This document shows, piece by piece, positions 1 through 7,788 of a DNA stretch of 31,402 bases. The notes below the pieces were generated by a model. That model had not been told where the DNA came from. It saw only the letters and a program-made list of their open reading frames with translations, and did no database searches. Position 1 is the stretch's first letter. Each line of letters starts with the position of its first letter. This DNA comes from Fibrobacter sp. UBA4373. Its GTDB lineage: Bacteria; Fibrobacterota; Fibrobacteria; Fibrobacterales; Fibrobacteraceae. The stretch is taken from assembly GCA_002390045.1 (NCBI GenBank), contig DGSB01000060.1, positions 16,879 through 48,280 of the forward strand, in the 5' to 3' direction. The position numbers and the translations under genes are program-made.

Positions 1-67
1 TTCTCTTTATGGATTTTTTATCCATGGAAACTTCTTTTGTCCGGATTAAAAGGAGCTTTCCTGAAAA

Positions 68-88
68 TATTTTGTTCAGAACAAAATA
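68..88. promoter_or_regulatory. Perfect palindrome upstream of xylanase gene (candidate operator)
   Basis: Half-sites TATTTTGTTC and GAACAAAATA flank a single central A, giving a perfect 21-bp dyad. It ends directly before the ribosome-binding site AGAGGA (89-94) of the xylanase gene. A second, smaller inverted repeat (ATGGAT, five T, ATCCAT) lies at 9-25. The length and symmetry fit a dimeric repressor site, but no regulator is known from this sequence. It could instead act as an mRNA hairpin with a three-base loop. No convincing -35/-10 pair was found in the first 95 bases. Confidence 0.45.
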
Positions 89-101
89 AGAGGATTTGGG
101 C

Positions 102-1964
102 ATGAAAAAAATTTCTTTCTCTCTCGCCGTCGCGGTAATCGCCTCCCTTTCTTCGGTAGCGAATGCGGCTCTTGCCGATGGAGGTGCAAAATTTGTCGGC
201 AACATCACCACAAGCGGTCAAATCCGCAGCGACATGGGAACCTACTGGAACCAGATTACCGCTGAAAACGGATGCAAATGGGGCTCCATTCATTCTCTTT
301 CGAATGGGAACAGTGGCACAAGCAAGTTCGCATGGGACAACTACGACAAGTGCGAAAGCGCCTACAAATGGGCAAAAGAAAAACCGGGCGAACGTCATTT
401 CAAATTTCACGCTCTGATTTGGGGTTCCCAATATCCAAATTTTCTTTGCAAAAAAAAGAACCCCGGAATTACCGTCGAACTCACTAAACAGTACATTACC
501 GAATGGTTTGACGCCGTCGCCGAAAAGTTCCCCGACCTGGAATACATCGACGTTGTCAACGAAGCCATTTGGGCAGGAAACAATTACCATTCCGGCTACG
601 GAAAGCCAGCCGCAGGCGCCGAAGGCCGTAGCACAGACGATACCGAGTGCGGAGGCTCCTATATTATCGAAGCCCTGGGCGGTGACGAAATCATCAACGG
701 AAAGCACCAATACAACTTTATCACGACTGCCTTCAAAATGGCCCGCGAACGTTGGCCAAAGGCTGTTCTTATCTATAACGACTACAATACGCTTTCTTGG
801 CAAAAAGACGAAGGCATTGAACTCGTCCAAACCATTCTTAAAAATGGAGCTCCGGTCGATGCCTATGGCCAGCAGGCACACGACTGCAAAGGCATGAGCG
901 CCGAAACATTCGCAAGCAGAATGACTGAAGTCCACCAGAAAACAGGGCTTCCTTTGTTCGTAACGGAATATGATATCAGCGAAGCCGACGACACAAAACA
1001 AAAAAACGATTACGCAAACCACATTCCATTCATGTGGGAAACGGAATGGGTCGCAGGCATCACTATCTGGGGCTACATCAATGGTGCAACTTGGGCATCG
1101 AACACAGGCTTGATCAGCAACGGTAACGACCGCGCTTCGATGACCTGGCTTAAGCAATATTTCGCGAACAATCTGGATAAAGGCAAAAATACGACAACCT
1201 TTGGCGGAAGCACCGTTGTGGAACCGGAACCGCAGACTGCATTTAAGGATCATGTGATTCCGGGCAAGATTGAAGCCGAAGATTTCGATGTTCCGGGAAT
1301 CGGAAAAGGAAACGAAGCTTACAACGAAAATGATGCGACAAACCACGGAGATAGCGATTACCGTGATGGTACCGGTGTAGATCTTTACGCCAAGGCAACT
1401 GGCATTGTCGTCGGTTACAATGCAGAAGGCGACTGGCTCGATTACACGGTCAATGTCGAAGAAACCGGCGATTACACATTGTTTGCCGCAGTCGCTTCCG
1501 CATCGAACAATTCCAGTTTACAGTTCCTTGTGGACGGTCAACAGTTGACAGACGTCATTTCTGTTCCTGCCGCCACCGAAGGCGAAGAAAACTATGACGA
1601 ATACAACAAGGTCAGCGCCAACGTTTCACTTACCGCAGGTCCGCATATCATCAGAATGAAAGTCGTCAGCACCTGGTTCGACATCGACTACTTCACCTTT
1701 ATCAAAGGCAAAGATGCAACGGACCCGGAACCCATCGGTTCGTACCGTACCTCGATCGCAGACCGTTTGAATATGAACGTTCAAACCCTGCAAGAATATC
1801 AGGTATTCAATCAGCTCGGCATGCGCGTCGGAACGATTTCCGCTTACGGATTCTCCGCTGCATTCAACATGCTCCAGAGTTCCAACTACCTGAAGCATTC
1901 CGGCGTGTACTATCTCAAGAACAGAGCGACAGGAGCTTCCAAGAGCATCCGAATCGAACGCTAA
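102..1964 (+). CDS. Secreted endo-1,4-beta-xylanase, GH10 + CBM6 + C-terminal sorting-like domain
   Basis: Predicted to cleave internal beta-1,4 bonds of xylan outside the cell. The ATG at 102 has AGAGGA seven bases upstream; an in-frame TTG at 96 is less likely. Residues 1-22 are a signal peptide ending ANA. Residues about 25-360 are a GH10 catalytic domain: the acid/base is E154 in DVVNEA and the nucleophile is E289 in LFVTEYDIS. A short Pro/Glu linker leads to a CBM6 module (about 384-538, starting IPGKIEAEDFD and ending near FDIDYFTF). The last 70 residues form a basic domain with the pattern VFNQLGMRV...GVYYLKN...SIRIER, like the C-terminal modules of other Fibrobacter hydrolases and like type IX secretion signals. 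The family call is firm; the exact substrate and secretion route are inferred. Its stop overlaps that of convergent bioW. Confidence 0.95.
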   Translation: MKKISFSLAVAVIASLSSVANAALADGGAKFVGNITTSGQIRSDMGTYWNQITAENGCKWGSIHSLSNGNSGTSKFAWDNYDKCESAYKWAKEKPGERHFKFHALIWGSQYPNFLCKKKNPGITVELTKQYITEWFDAVAEKFPDLEYIDVVNEAIWAGNNYHSGYGKPAAGAEGRSTDDTECGGSYIIEALGGDEIINGKHQYNFITTAFKMARERWPKAVLIYNDYNTLSWQKDEGIELVQTILKNGAPVDAYGQQAHDCKGMSAETFASRMTEVHQKTGLPLFVTEYDISEADDTKQKNDYANHIPFMWETEWVAGITIWGYINGATWASNTGLISNGNDRASMTWLKQYFANNLDKGKNTTTFGGSTVVEPEPQTAFKDHVIPGKIEAEDFDVPGIGKGNEAYNENDATNHGDSDYRDGTGVDLYAKATGIVVGYNAEGDWLDYTVNVEETGDYTLFAAVASASNNSSLQFLVDGQQLTDVISVPAATEGEENYDEYNKVSANVSLTAGPHIIRMKVVSTWFDIDYFTFIKGKDATDPEPIGSYRTSIADRLNMNVQTLQEYQVFNQLGMRVGTISAYGFSAAFNMLQSSNYLKHSGVYYLKNRATGASKSIRIER

Positions 1965-2731
1965 TCATTCACTTCAACCAGTACCTTCTTTTCTTGAAGG
2001 TACTGAATACACTCCTCGGCGGAAGCTTTTCTCGAATCAAAGAGAAAAATGCGACCGCCGTTTTCGTCATTCATTTCTTTCATTTTCATAATGCGCACGT
2101 AGCCCATTTTTTGGCTAGCTACGTAACCCGTCACATAATTCGGGTCATCACTGATACAGATTTCCGCAACCATTCCCGGAGCGTTCGCCACTTTTGTCGC
2201 AAGGACAATCGCTTCGTTAAAGTGATTCTTCTTCCCGTCCACTTCGCTGGAATGCAATGCATCCATATACGTCGCACGAACCCCACGTCTTTTGTCAGGT
2301 TCTAGGCGTTTTCCTGTGGCAATATCATAGAGCATCGCCCCCCGCATCGGGAAAGTTTCTTTCAAAAGATTTGAAAGGTTCGTTTCAAAATCATCCAAAA
2401 AGCAGGCCAATTCCGATGGCGTCACTTCGCTCGCCATGACACTTTTCACCGCATCATTGCGAAGCAAACTAAACGCTTTTTTCAGCCCCTCTTCTGCTGT
2501 TTCCACGTCCACGCGGGTTACAGGCAAAGCCTTCAGCAGCTGAATATCCTCTGCCGAAACCTTTTCAATTTTCACATTGATAAAATCCGGATCCCCTTTG
2601 GAATGGGTCATCGCACGGCGAACCATCGCTTGGCATACATTTTCAACGGATTCTTTGGGAACGATTCTTTCAGCACCGGAAATGTGCTGATCACGCTGCG
2701 AAGCGCGCATCTTTAAGCTGTAATAATCCAT
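1961..2731 (-). CDS. bioW: 6-carboxyhexanoate-CoA ligase (pimeloyl-CoA synthetase)
   Basis: Activates pimelate with ATP and CoA to pimeloyl-CoA, the acyl precursor of biotin, in the cytoplasm. Recognised by the BioW pattern along the whole chain: YSLKMRAS and HISGAERIV near the N-terminus, THSKGDPDF, a LPV segment, RGAMLYDIATGKRLEPDKRR and, later, AEICISDDPNYVTGYVA with GYVRI. The 256 residues match the usual length. The ATG at 2731 is preferred; a TTG at 2743 would add four residues. Neither has a good Shine-Dalgarno. It lies 95 bases downstream of bioA on the same strand and is probably co-transcribed. Its stop codon overlaps the xylanase stop on the other strand, leaving no intergenic terminator. 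Confidence 0.93.
   Translation of the reverse strand: MDYYSLKMRASQRDQHISGAERIVPKESVENVCQAMVRRAMTHSKGDPDFINVKIEKVSAEDIQLLKALPVTRVDVETAEEGLKKAFSLLRNDAVKSVMASEVTPSELACFLDDFETNLSNLLKETFPMRGAMLYDIATGKRLEPDKRRGVRATYMDALHSSEVDGKKNHFNEAIVLATKVANAPGMVAEICISDDPNYVTGYVASQKMGYVRIMKMKEMNDENGGRIFLFDSRKASAEECIQYLQEKKVLVEVND
1979..2005 (+). terminator. Perfect 10-bp hairpin after xylanase stop, inside the bioW 3' end
   Basis: CAGTACCTTC, a seven-base loop, then GAAGGTACTG form a perfect stem 14 bases past the xylanase stop codon. The same bases encode residues near the C-terminus of bioW on the other strand. There is no T-run on either side, so it is not a textbook intrinsic terminator. It may stabilise the xylanase mRNA 3' end or stop transcription with Rho or through convergent collision. 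Confidence 0.4.
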
Positions 2732-2748
2732 GGTACAACGCAATTTAG

Positions 2749-2820
2749 AAATTTGGAAGAATATTAGACCCCAGTCAACTCGACTACTGGAAGCACAAAG
2801 AAAAAGATCTCGAAGACTAA
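2749..2820 (+). other. Possible short gene-tail remnant in the bioA-bioW gap
   Basis: On the plus strand, 23 codons without a start codon run to a TAA and read like a protein C-terminus (ILDPSQLDYWKHKEKDLED). They sit between two minus-strand genes, after an in-frame TAG. This may be the decayed end of a former gene, or chance. Nothing else supports it. Confidence 0.15.
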
Positions 2821-2826
2821 ATTCCT

Positions 2827-4143
2827 TTATTCGTGGAACTCGTCATCCCCTTCGACAACAGGCGCAGGTTCGCATTCCCCGATCCGCTTGATCGCTTCGC
2901 AAATGCGATCGATTTCCGCATCGGTCGTCACCAGCGGCGGCATCGTATAAACATAATTGCAGAAGGGGCGAAGCCACACTCCCGTCTCCCGGATAACCTT
3001 TAAGATGTCTTCGGCAGAAGGCTTCGCCTTCAGTTCCAGCACACCGATCGCTCCGAGAACGCGGACATCCGCCGCATTTTCTAACGAACGCAACGGCTCC
3101 AGATTCCGCTTTAAACGCGCCTCAATCCGCTTCACGGAACTTGCATAATCCCGGCTTTCAAAAAGCGACAGCGAAGCGATTCCCGCGGCGCACGCAAGAG
3201 GGTTCGCCATATAAGTCGGGCCGTGCATAAACGCAGAAATTTTACTGTCCGTAATCGTTTCCGCGACCATTTCCGAAGCGACACAGGCCGCCATGGTAAT
3301 GCTTCCACCGGTCAGCGCTTTACCGATGCACATGATGTCCGGCAAGATTTCCGCATGCTCCATCGCAAACCGCGGACCGGTCCGGAAAAAGCCCGAAGCG
3401 ATTTCATCTAAAATCAAAAGGACTCCCTTTTCATCGCAAAGCTTTCTCAAACGCTTCAGGTAATTCGCATTGTAAAGCCACATCCCGTTTCCCCCTTGGA
3501 AAACAGGTTCGCAAATCACCGCCGCAATTTCTCGCTCGTGTTCCGCCACGACCTTTTCCATCGAAGCGAAATCCGCATCGTCCCAAGGTCCATCCGCACG
3601 GCAATTCGGGCGTTCCGCAAAGTAATGCTGCGGCATAATTCCGCGAAACAGCACATGCATTCCATCCGGATCCGAAAGCGCCATCGCACCGGCTGTATCG
3701 CCGTGGTAACCGCCCTTCAGCGCCACAAGCTTGCACTTTTCCGGATGTCCTTTCGCATACTGATACTGCACCGCCATCTTCGCCGCGCATTCCACCGCAA
3801 TGCTTCCGGAATCCGCAAAGAAGATTTTATTCAAACCCTGCGGCAAAAATTTCACCAGCTTTTCACCCAGTTCAATCGCCGGTTCATGCGTAAACCCGCC
3901 GAACATCACATGGCACATCTTTTCGCTCTGCTTCTGAATCGCCTGCACGATTTCCGGAGCGTTATGCCCATGCGCCATGCACCACCAACTCGAAACCGCG
4001 TCAATCAGCTTCAAGCCGTCGGCGGTTTCAATCGTCGTCCCATGCGCTTCCTTCGCAAGGAATCGCGCCGGCGTATTCTTCAAAGCTGCATAAGGGTGCC
4101 ACAGATGTTCACCATCAAACTGAAGACTCTCTTTCAAATTCAT
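2827..4143 (-). CDS. bioA: Adenosylmethionine-8-amino-7-oxononanoate aminotransferase
   Basis: A PLP enzyme that converts 7-keto-8-aminopelargonate to 7,8-diaminopelargonate using S-adenosylmethionine as amino donor (biotin synthesis). Its 438 residues match the family. Visible marks: LWHPYAA near the N-terminus; SSWWCMAHGH; DSGSIAVE for cofactor phosphate binding; GGYHGDT with the substrate-contacting Tyr147; LILDEIASGF with Asp246; and the Schiff-base Lys275 in CIGKALTGG. The ATG at 4143 lacks a clear Shine-Dalgarno; a TATTAT box (4172-4177, minus strand) could give a leader of about 22 bases. It is followed by bioW. bioF, bioD and bioB are not in the window. Confidence 0.95.
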   Translation of the reverse strand: MNLKESLQFDGEHLWHPYAALKNTPARFLAKEAHGTTIETADGLKLIDAVSSWWCMAHGHNAPEIVQAIQKQSEKMCHVMFGGFTHEPAIELGEKLVKFLPQGLNKIFFADSGSIAVECAAKMAVQYQYAKGHPEKCKLVALKGGYHGDTAGAMALSDPDGMHVLFRGIMPQHYFAERPNCRADGPWDDADFASMEKVVAEHEREIAAVICEPVFQGGNGMWLYNANYLKRLRKLCDEKGVLLILDEIASGFFRTGPRFAMEHAEILPDIMCIGKALTGGSITMAACVASEMVAETITDSKISAFMHGPTYMANPLACAAGIASLSLFESRDYASSVKRIEARLKRNLEPLRSLENAADVRVLGAIGVLELKAKPSAEDILKVIRETGVWLRPFCNYVYTMPPLVTTDAEIDRICEAIKRIGECEPAPVVEGDDEFHE

Positions 4144-4244
4144 GATCTAAACTCACTTTTTTTCAAAGAGAATAATAGCTTTCTAAAATTAAAGCAGCTG
4201 CAAAAAGGCAGCGGCAAAAGGCGCGCATAGAACCTTCCCGAAAT

Positions 4245-4916
4245 CTAGGCGAGCATCGCGTCTAAAAGGCCGGTCAGCGTCGCGTTCAATTCCGGGAGAG
4301 CGGTCTTTGCCGTTTCCAAGATTTGAGCCTTCGACTGCACAAATTTCGTCTTCGCAGACAGAGCCTGTTCGTGCTCCGCTGCGCAGTTTTCAAGTAAGCT
4401 GTTCAAAGATGCCGCAGTCGTCTCCAAGTGGAACTGCAAACCTAAGGAGCGTCCTATCTTAAAGCCTTGATTTCTGCACGCCTCGCTGTAAGCGATCGAT
4501 TCCGCATATTCCGGGATGTCAAAGGTTTCCCCGTGCCAATGGAAGGCATTGACCGTAAAACCGTTTTCAAACGTCACCGGGTAAAATCCGATTTCCTTTT
4601 CCGGATTCTGGCGAATCGGAGCAAAGAAAGCGTTCGCCAAAATTTGAGCTCCGAGGCAAATGCCGAGCACTGGCTTTTCCGCCGCAAAGAGTTCCCGGCA
4701 AAGCTGTTTTTCTTCGACCATGTAAGGATACTTGTCCTCTTCCAGAGCGCTCATCGGTCCGCCCATCAAAACGGCAAAGTCCACATCCAAGGAACTCGGC
4801 ACAGGATCCCCCGCATAGAGCTTCACCAGATGAACGTGATGTTCCCTGGATTCCAAGTAAGAAAGAATTGCGCCAGGGCCTTCAAAATCAGCATGCTGAA
4901 AGATATAAGTTTCCAT
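4245..4916 (-). CDS. Class I glutamine amidotransferase-like protein
   Basis: A stand-alone GATase1-fold protein of 223 residues. The nucleophile elbow is GICLGAQ with Cys87, and the His-x-Glu pair is His163 and Glu165 in GLQFHLETT, so the catalytic triad is complete. An oxyanion-region motif, MGGPMSALEE, lies at 51-60. This fits the family of GMP-synthase-like amidotransferases of unknown partner, which hydrolyse glutamine or gamma-glutamyl compounds. The last 50 residues are helical and family-unspecific. No synthetase partner is adjacent, so the acceptor is unknown. It starts 12 bases after the terminator of the upstream OmpA-like gene. No Shine-Dalgarno is seen; a T-rich TTTATT lies eight bases before the ATG. 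Confidence 0.85.
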   Translation of the reverse strand: METYIFQHADFEGPGAILSYLESREHHVHLVKLYAGDPVPSSLDVDFAVLMGGPMSALEEDKYPYMVEEKQLCRELFAAEKPVLGICLGAQILANAFFAPIRQNPEKEIGFYPVTFENGFTVNAFHWHGETFDIPEYAESIAYSEACRNQGFKIGRSLGLQFHLETTAASLNSLLENCAAEHEQALSAKTKFVQSKAQILETAKTALPELNATLTGLLDAMLA

Positions 4917-4928
4917 GCCTGCAAAATA

Positions 4929-4962
4929 AAAAAATCCCCGGCCGAGCAGCCGAGGATTTTTT
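4929..4962 (-). terminator. Intrinsic terminator of the OmpA-like gene
   Basis: Arms AAAAATCC-C-CGGC and GCCG-A-GGATTTTT pair with one C/A mismatch around a loop CGAGCA. A run of T follows on the minus strand. It sits 18 bases past the stop of the OmpA-like gene and just upstream of the amidotransferase start. Confidence 0.8.
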
Positions 4963-4980
4963 CAGTCTTGTAAGACTCGA

Positions 4981-7632
4981 TTACTGAATGCGCTTCATCA
5001 TGATGCGGCGGTTCAGTTCGCGGCCTTCAGCAGTGCTGTTGTCCGCAATCGGATCCGCTTCGCCCATGCCGACCGCTTCGAGACGGCTCTTATCCACGCC
5101 GTTCTTCACGAGTTCGGTGACAACCGCATCCGCACGCTTCTGAGAAAGCTTGAGGTTAGACTGGTCGTTGCCGCGGTCATCGGTGTAACCGAGAATCTGG
5201 TAACGTTCCGTCTTGCGTTCCTTCGCATTCAAGTTCTTGGCGAGTTCACGGAGAGTTCTCTTCGAGTTAGCCGTGAGCTTTGCCTTACCGCTTGCGAAGT
5301 AGACTTCGAGCTTGATATCTTCAACCAAGCAACCGTCTGCATCCGGGCTACCGGCTTCATACGGGCACTTGTCGAGACCGGTGCACTGACCGGCGAACAT
5401 ATCGAGCATACCCTTCTGCGTGACCCAAGGATCGCAGACGCCATCCTGGTCAGAGTCCGGATTGTCGAGCGGGCAACCGTTGTTGCTGACAGAGCCAGAG
5501 TCAAACGGGCACTTGTCGAGACCGGTGCACTGGTCTGCGAACATTTCGAGCATTCCCTTCTGGGTAACCCAAGCATCGCAAACGCCGTCCTTATCCGAAT
5601 CCGGATTGTCGAGCGGGCAACCGTTGTTCTTCACAGAACCAGAATCATACGGGCACTTGTCGAGGCCGGTGCACTGAGCAGCAAACACTTCGAGCATTCC
5701 CTTCTGGGTAACCCAAGCATCGCAAACACCGTCATGGTCAACGTCCGGATCTTCCGTCGGGCAGCCATCCGTAGCGATCGGGCCTGCTTCGTTCGGGCAC
5801 TTATCCACGCCAGAGCAAACGCTCTTGTAATCATCGAGCATTCCGCGTTCCGTGACCCAAGCATCGCAAACGCTATCCTGGTCGGAGTCCGGATTGCCGA
5901 GCGGGCAACCTTCATTTTCAATCGGGCCATATTCAGCCGGGCACTTATCCACGCCCTTGCACTGCTTCACGTTCGGATCAGTCGGATTTTCGAAGAAGTA
6001 GCCGAGCTGCTTTTCGGTAACCCAAGCATCGCAGAGACCGTCACCGTCAACGTCCGGATCCGGCCACGGGCAACCCTTGTTAGCCACAGGACCAGCTTCA
6101 CCCGGGCACATATCATAGCCACGGCAAACATTGGCGAATTCAGCAAGGAGACCTTCATCCGTCACCCACGGAGAGCAGAGCGTATCGTTATCCGGGTCCG
6201 GGAGCTTCGTCGGGCAGCCGTTGAAGTTTGCAGAGCCAGCCTGAGCCGGGCATTCGTCGATGCCAGAGCAGACACTGGAGAACTTGTCAAGCATATTCTT
6301 CTGAGAAACCCATGCATCGCAAACGCCGTCACCATCCGGGTCCGGATTGTCGAGCGGGCAACCGTCAGAGCCTGCGCCCTGTTCGTTCGGGCACTGGTCA
6401 ATGCCTTCGCAGACTTCAGCAAATTCGGAATGGAGACCCTTTTCTGCAACCCATGCATCGCAAACGCCGTCTTCATCCAAGTCCGGATTCGGCCACGGGC
6501 AGCCGTCATTGCGCTTGTCGCCACGTTCATCCGGGCACTTATCGGAATCATCAGGAACGCCGTCGTTATCACGATCCGGATCGATCAAGAAACCAGACCA
6601 GGTGATGCCACCGAAGCCGTAAGCACTGTGAGTCGTACGAACCTTGTTCGTCCACACGGCTTCCGGAACACCGGAATTATTCGTGTGGGTACCGTCATGA
6701 GAGAAACCACCGGCAATCGGATACTTCGAGTGGTTCTTGGAAACGGCAAAATGTCCACCGACCTGAATGTCAAGATGGGAGCCGATGTGGAACACGAGGC
6801 CGACCGTAGCTTCGTTCATCGACATATCCTTGATCGCTTCATAGTCGCCATCGGCGATATCCATATAGTATTCGCCAAAGATGGAAACGACCGGGAGCGG
6901 ATAGACTTCAAGGCCCGCAGCCACAGAGTAGAAGCCCGGGAATTCCTTGTTACTCAACGTGAAACGGTAACCACCGTTCAAATGAAGAAGAATCGGAGCT
7001 GCATCGATTTTGCGCAAATCCATGGTTGCAGCAGCCGTCATGCGAAGGATCGAGTTCTTGTTACCGTAAGCGTAACTGATACCCTTGTCCTTATTAATAT
7101 AGTCCGGTTCACGGACCCAGAGACCGCGCTTGTTCACGTCCGTCGTCGGGAAGTCCATGCCGAGGATCAAAGCGATATCAAAAAGCTGATCTTCCGGAAG
7201 CGGTGCGCGGAACTTCAAGCTTGCACGCAGATTACCGAGATAACCCTGGTTAGCCGCATCACCAGCAGGAGTTTCATTGCCATATTCATCGGTATACTTA
7301 TCAAAACCGACGTGGTCATAATAAAGCGGAAGCATCACGGCGACGTCCAAAATTTCGAACATGCCAAAAGACATGCCGACATAGCCGCTTGCTCCATAGT
7401 ATTCAGCCACCTTGTTACGGCCCATGTTCGAATAGAACGCGGCGTCGTCATAGAAGCTCTTGTCATTCGAAACATCACCCAAAACGGTAATGCCCAACTG
7501 ACCGTGCTTCATCGACTGAGCTGAATAAGTCTTGTCAAAACCGAGTTGTCCGCTCTTGTTAAAGGTTTCGTGCGCAAAAGCGAGCGAAGCCGATAAACCA
7601 AGAAGGGCCAAACACTTCATGTAGTTTTTCAT
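4981..7632 (-). CDS. OmpA-family outer-membrane protein with enlarged TSP3-type repeats
   Basis: An 883-residue cell-envelope protein expected to span the outer membrane and hold it to peptidoglycan. Residues 1-20 are a signal peptide (ends AFA). Residues about 25-345 alternate aromatic and polar stretches and look like a beta-barrel or OmpA-like N-domain. Residue 351 begins a calcium-binding-type region: one ordinary TSP3 unit (DPDRDNDGVPDDSDKCP), then eight larger units to about 768, each with an Asp-rich loop plus a CDAWV...DKCP insert. Residues about 774-883 are the OmpA C-terminal peptidoglycan-binding domain, with GYTDDRG (D818) and LSQKRADAV (R833). The ATG has AAGGAG nearby and two hairpins in its leader. 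Strong leader structure suggests high, controlled expression. Repeat function (spacer or calcium-stiffened stalk) is inferred. Confidence 0.9.
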   Translation of the reverse strand: MKNYMKCLALLGLSASLAFAHETFNKSGQLGFDKTYSAQSMKHGQLGITVLGDVSNDKSFYDDAAFYSNMGRNKVAEYYGASGYVGMSFGMFEILDVAVMLPLYYDHVGFDKYTDEYGNETPAGDAANQGYLGNLRASLKFRAPLPEDQLFDIALILGMDFPTTDVNKRGLWVREPDYINKDKGISYAYGNKNSILRMTAAATMDLRKIDAAPILLHLNGGYRFTLSNKEFPGFYSVAAGLEVYPLPVVSIFGEYYMDIADGDYEAIKDMSMNEATVGLVFHIGSHLDIQVGGHFAVSKNHSKYPIAGGFSHDGTHTNNSGVPEAVWTNKVRTTHSAYGFGGITWSGFLIDPDRDNDGVPDDSDKCPDERGDKRNDGCPWPNPDLDEDGVCDAWVAEKGLHSEFAEVCEGIDQCPNEQGAGSDGCPLDNPDPDGDGVCDAWVSQKNMLDKFSSVCSGIDECPAQAGSANFNGCPTKLPDPDNDTLCSPWVTDEGLLAEFANVCRGYDMCPGEAGPVANKGCPWPDPDVDGDGLCDAWVTEKQLGYFFENPTDPNVKQCKGVDKCPAEYGPIENEGCPLGNPDSDQDSVCDAWVTERGMLDDYKSVCSGVDKCPNEAGPIATDGCPTEDPDVDHDGVCDAWVTQKGMLEVFAAQCTGLDKCPYDSGSVKNNGCPLDNPDSDKDGVCDAWVTQKGMLEMFADQCTGLDKCPFDSGSVSNNGCPLDNPDSDQDGVCDPWVTQKGMLDMFAGQCTGLDKCPYEAGSPDADGCLVEDIKLEVYFASGKAKLTANSKRTLRELAKNLNAKERKTERYQILGYTDDRGNDQSNLKLSQKRADAVVTELVKNGVDKSRLEAVGMGEADPIADNSTAEGRELNRRIMMKRIQ
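5329..6489 (-). repeat. Eight tandem 48-residue (144-bp) coding repeats
   Basis: Within the OmpA-like protein the CD(A/P)WV cysteine (CSPWV in unit 3) recurs at residues 391, 438, 486, 534, 589, 637, 685 and 733. The spacings are 47, 48, 48, 55, 48, 48 and 48. Each unit carries four cysteines (VCDAWV, QCTGLDKCP, DGCP), an Asp-rich PDxDxDGVCD loop and a short helix-like stretch. Unit 4 has an insertion near residue 550. Units 6-8 are nearly identical in DNA too, which suggests recent expansion or gene conversion. Confidence 0.9.
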
Positions 7633-7656
7633 TGGTTCTCCTTCTTATAAACCAAT
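7631..7656 (-). promoter_or_regulatory. RBS hairpin over the OmpA-like start codon
   Basis: In the mRNA, ATTGGTT, a 12-base loop and AACCAAT form a perfect seven-pair stem. The loop contains the Shine-Dalgarno AAGGAG, and the 3' arm includes the A and T of the start codon. This could tune translation initiation. Confidence 0.5.
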
Positions 7657-7661
7657 CCGCA

Positions 7662-7679
7662 CCCGTCAACGGCGACGGG
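7662..7679 (-). promoter_or_regulatory. 5'-leader stem-loop of the OmpA-like gene
   Basis: CCCGTC, a six-base loop and GACGGG form a perfect GC-rich stem just upstream of the RBS hairpin. Such 5' stems often protect mRNAs of abundant outer-membrane proteins; that role is inferred here. Confidence 0.5.
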
Positions 7680-7788
7680 GATACACCTAATTGAAAGATA
7701 GTTAGAAAAACTTTTTTTGTCTTTATCATTTTGTTTCAGCGCAACTTCGTTACCGCATTTTTACATTGCATTTTCCGTTTACAAATCG

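Noticed and set aside
18..1346. Minus-strand open frame opposite the xylanase
   Set aside because: Shadow of the GH10 gene, with no domain or start signal.
5329..6489. Regular 144-bp repeats as a CRISPR or other array
   Set aside because: They stay in frame inside a protein with signal peptide and OmpA domain; there are no short identical repeats with unique spacers.
5734..7524. Plus-strand open frame with repeats (596 codons)
   Set aside because: Its repeats are the reverse reading of the OmpA-like repeat units; there is no signal peptide or ribosome-binding site.
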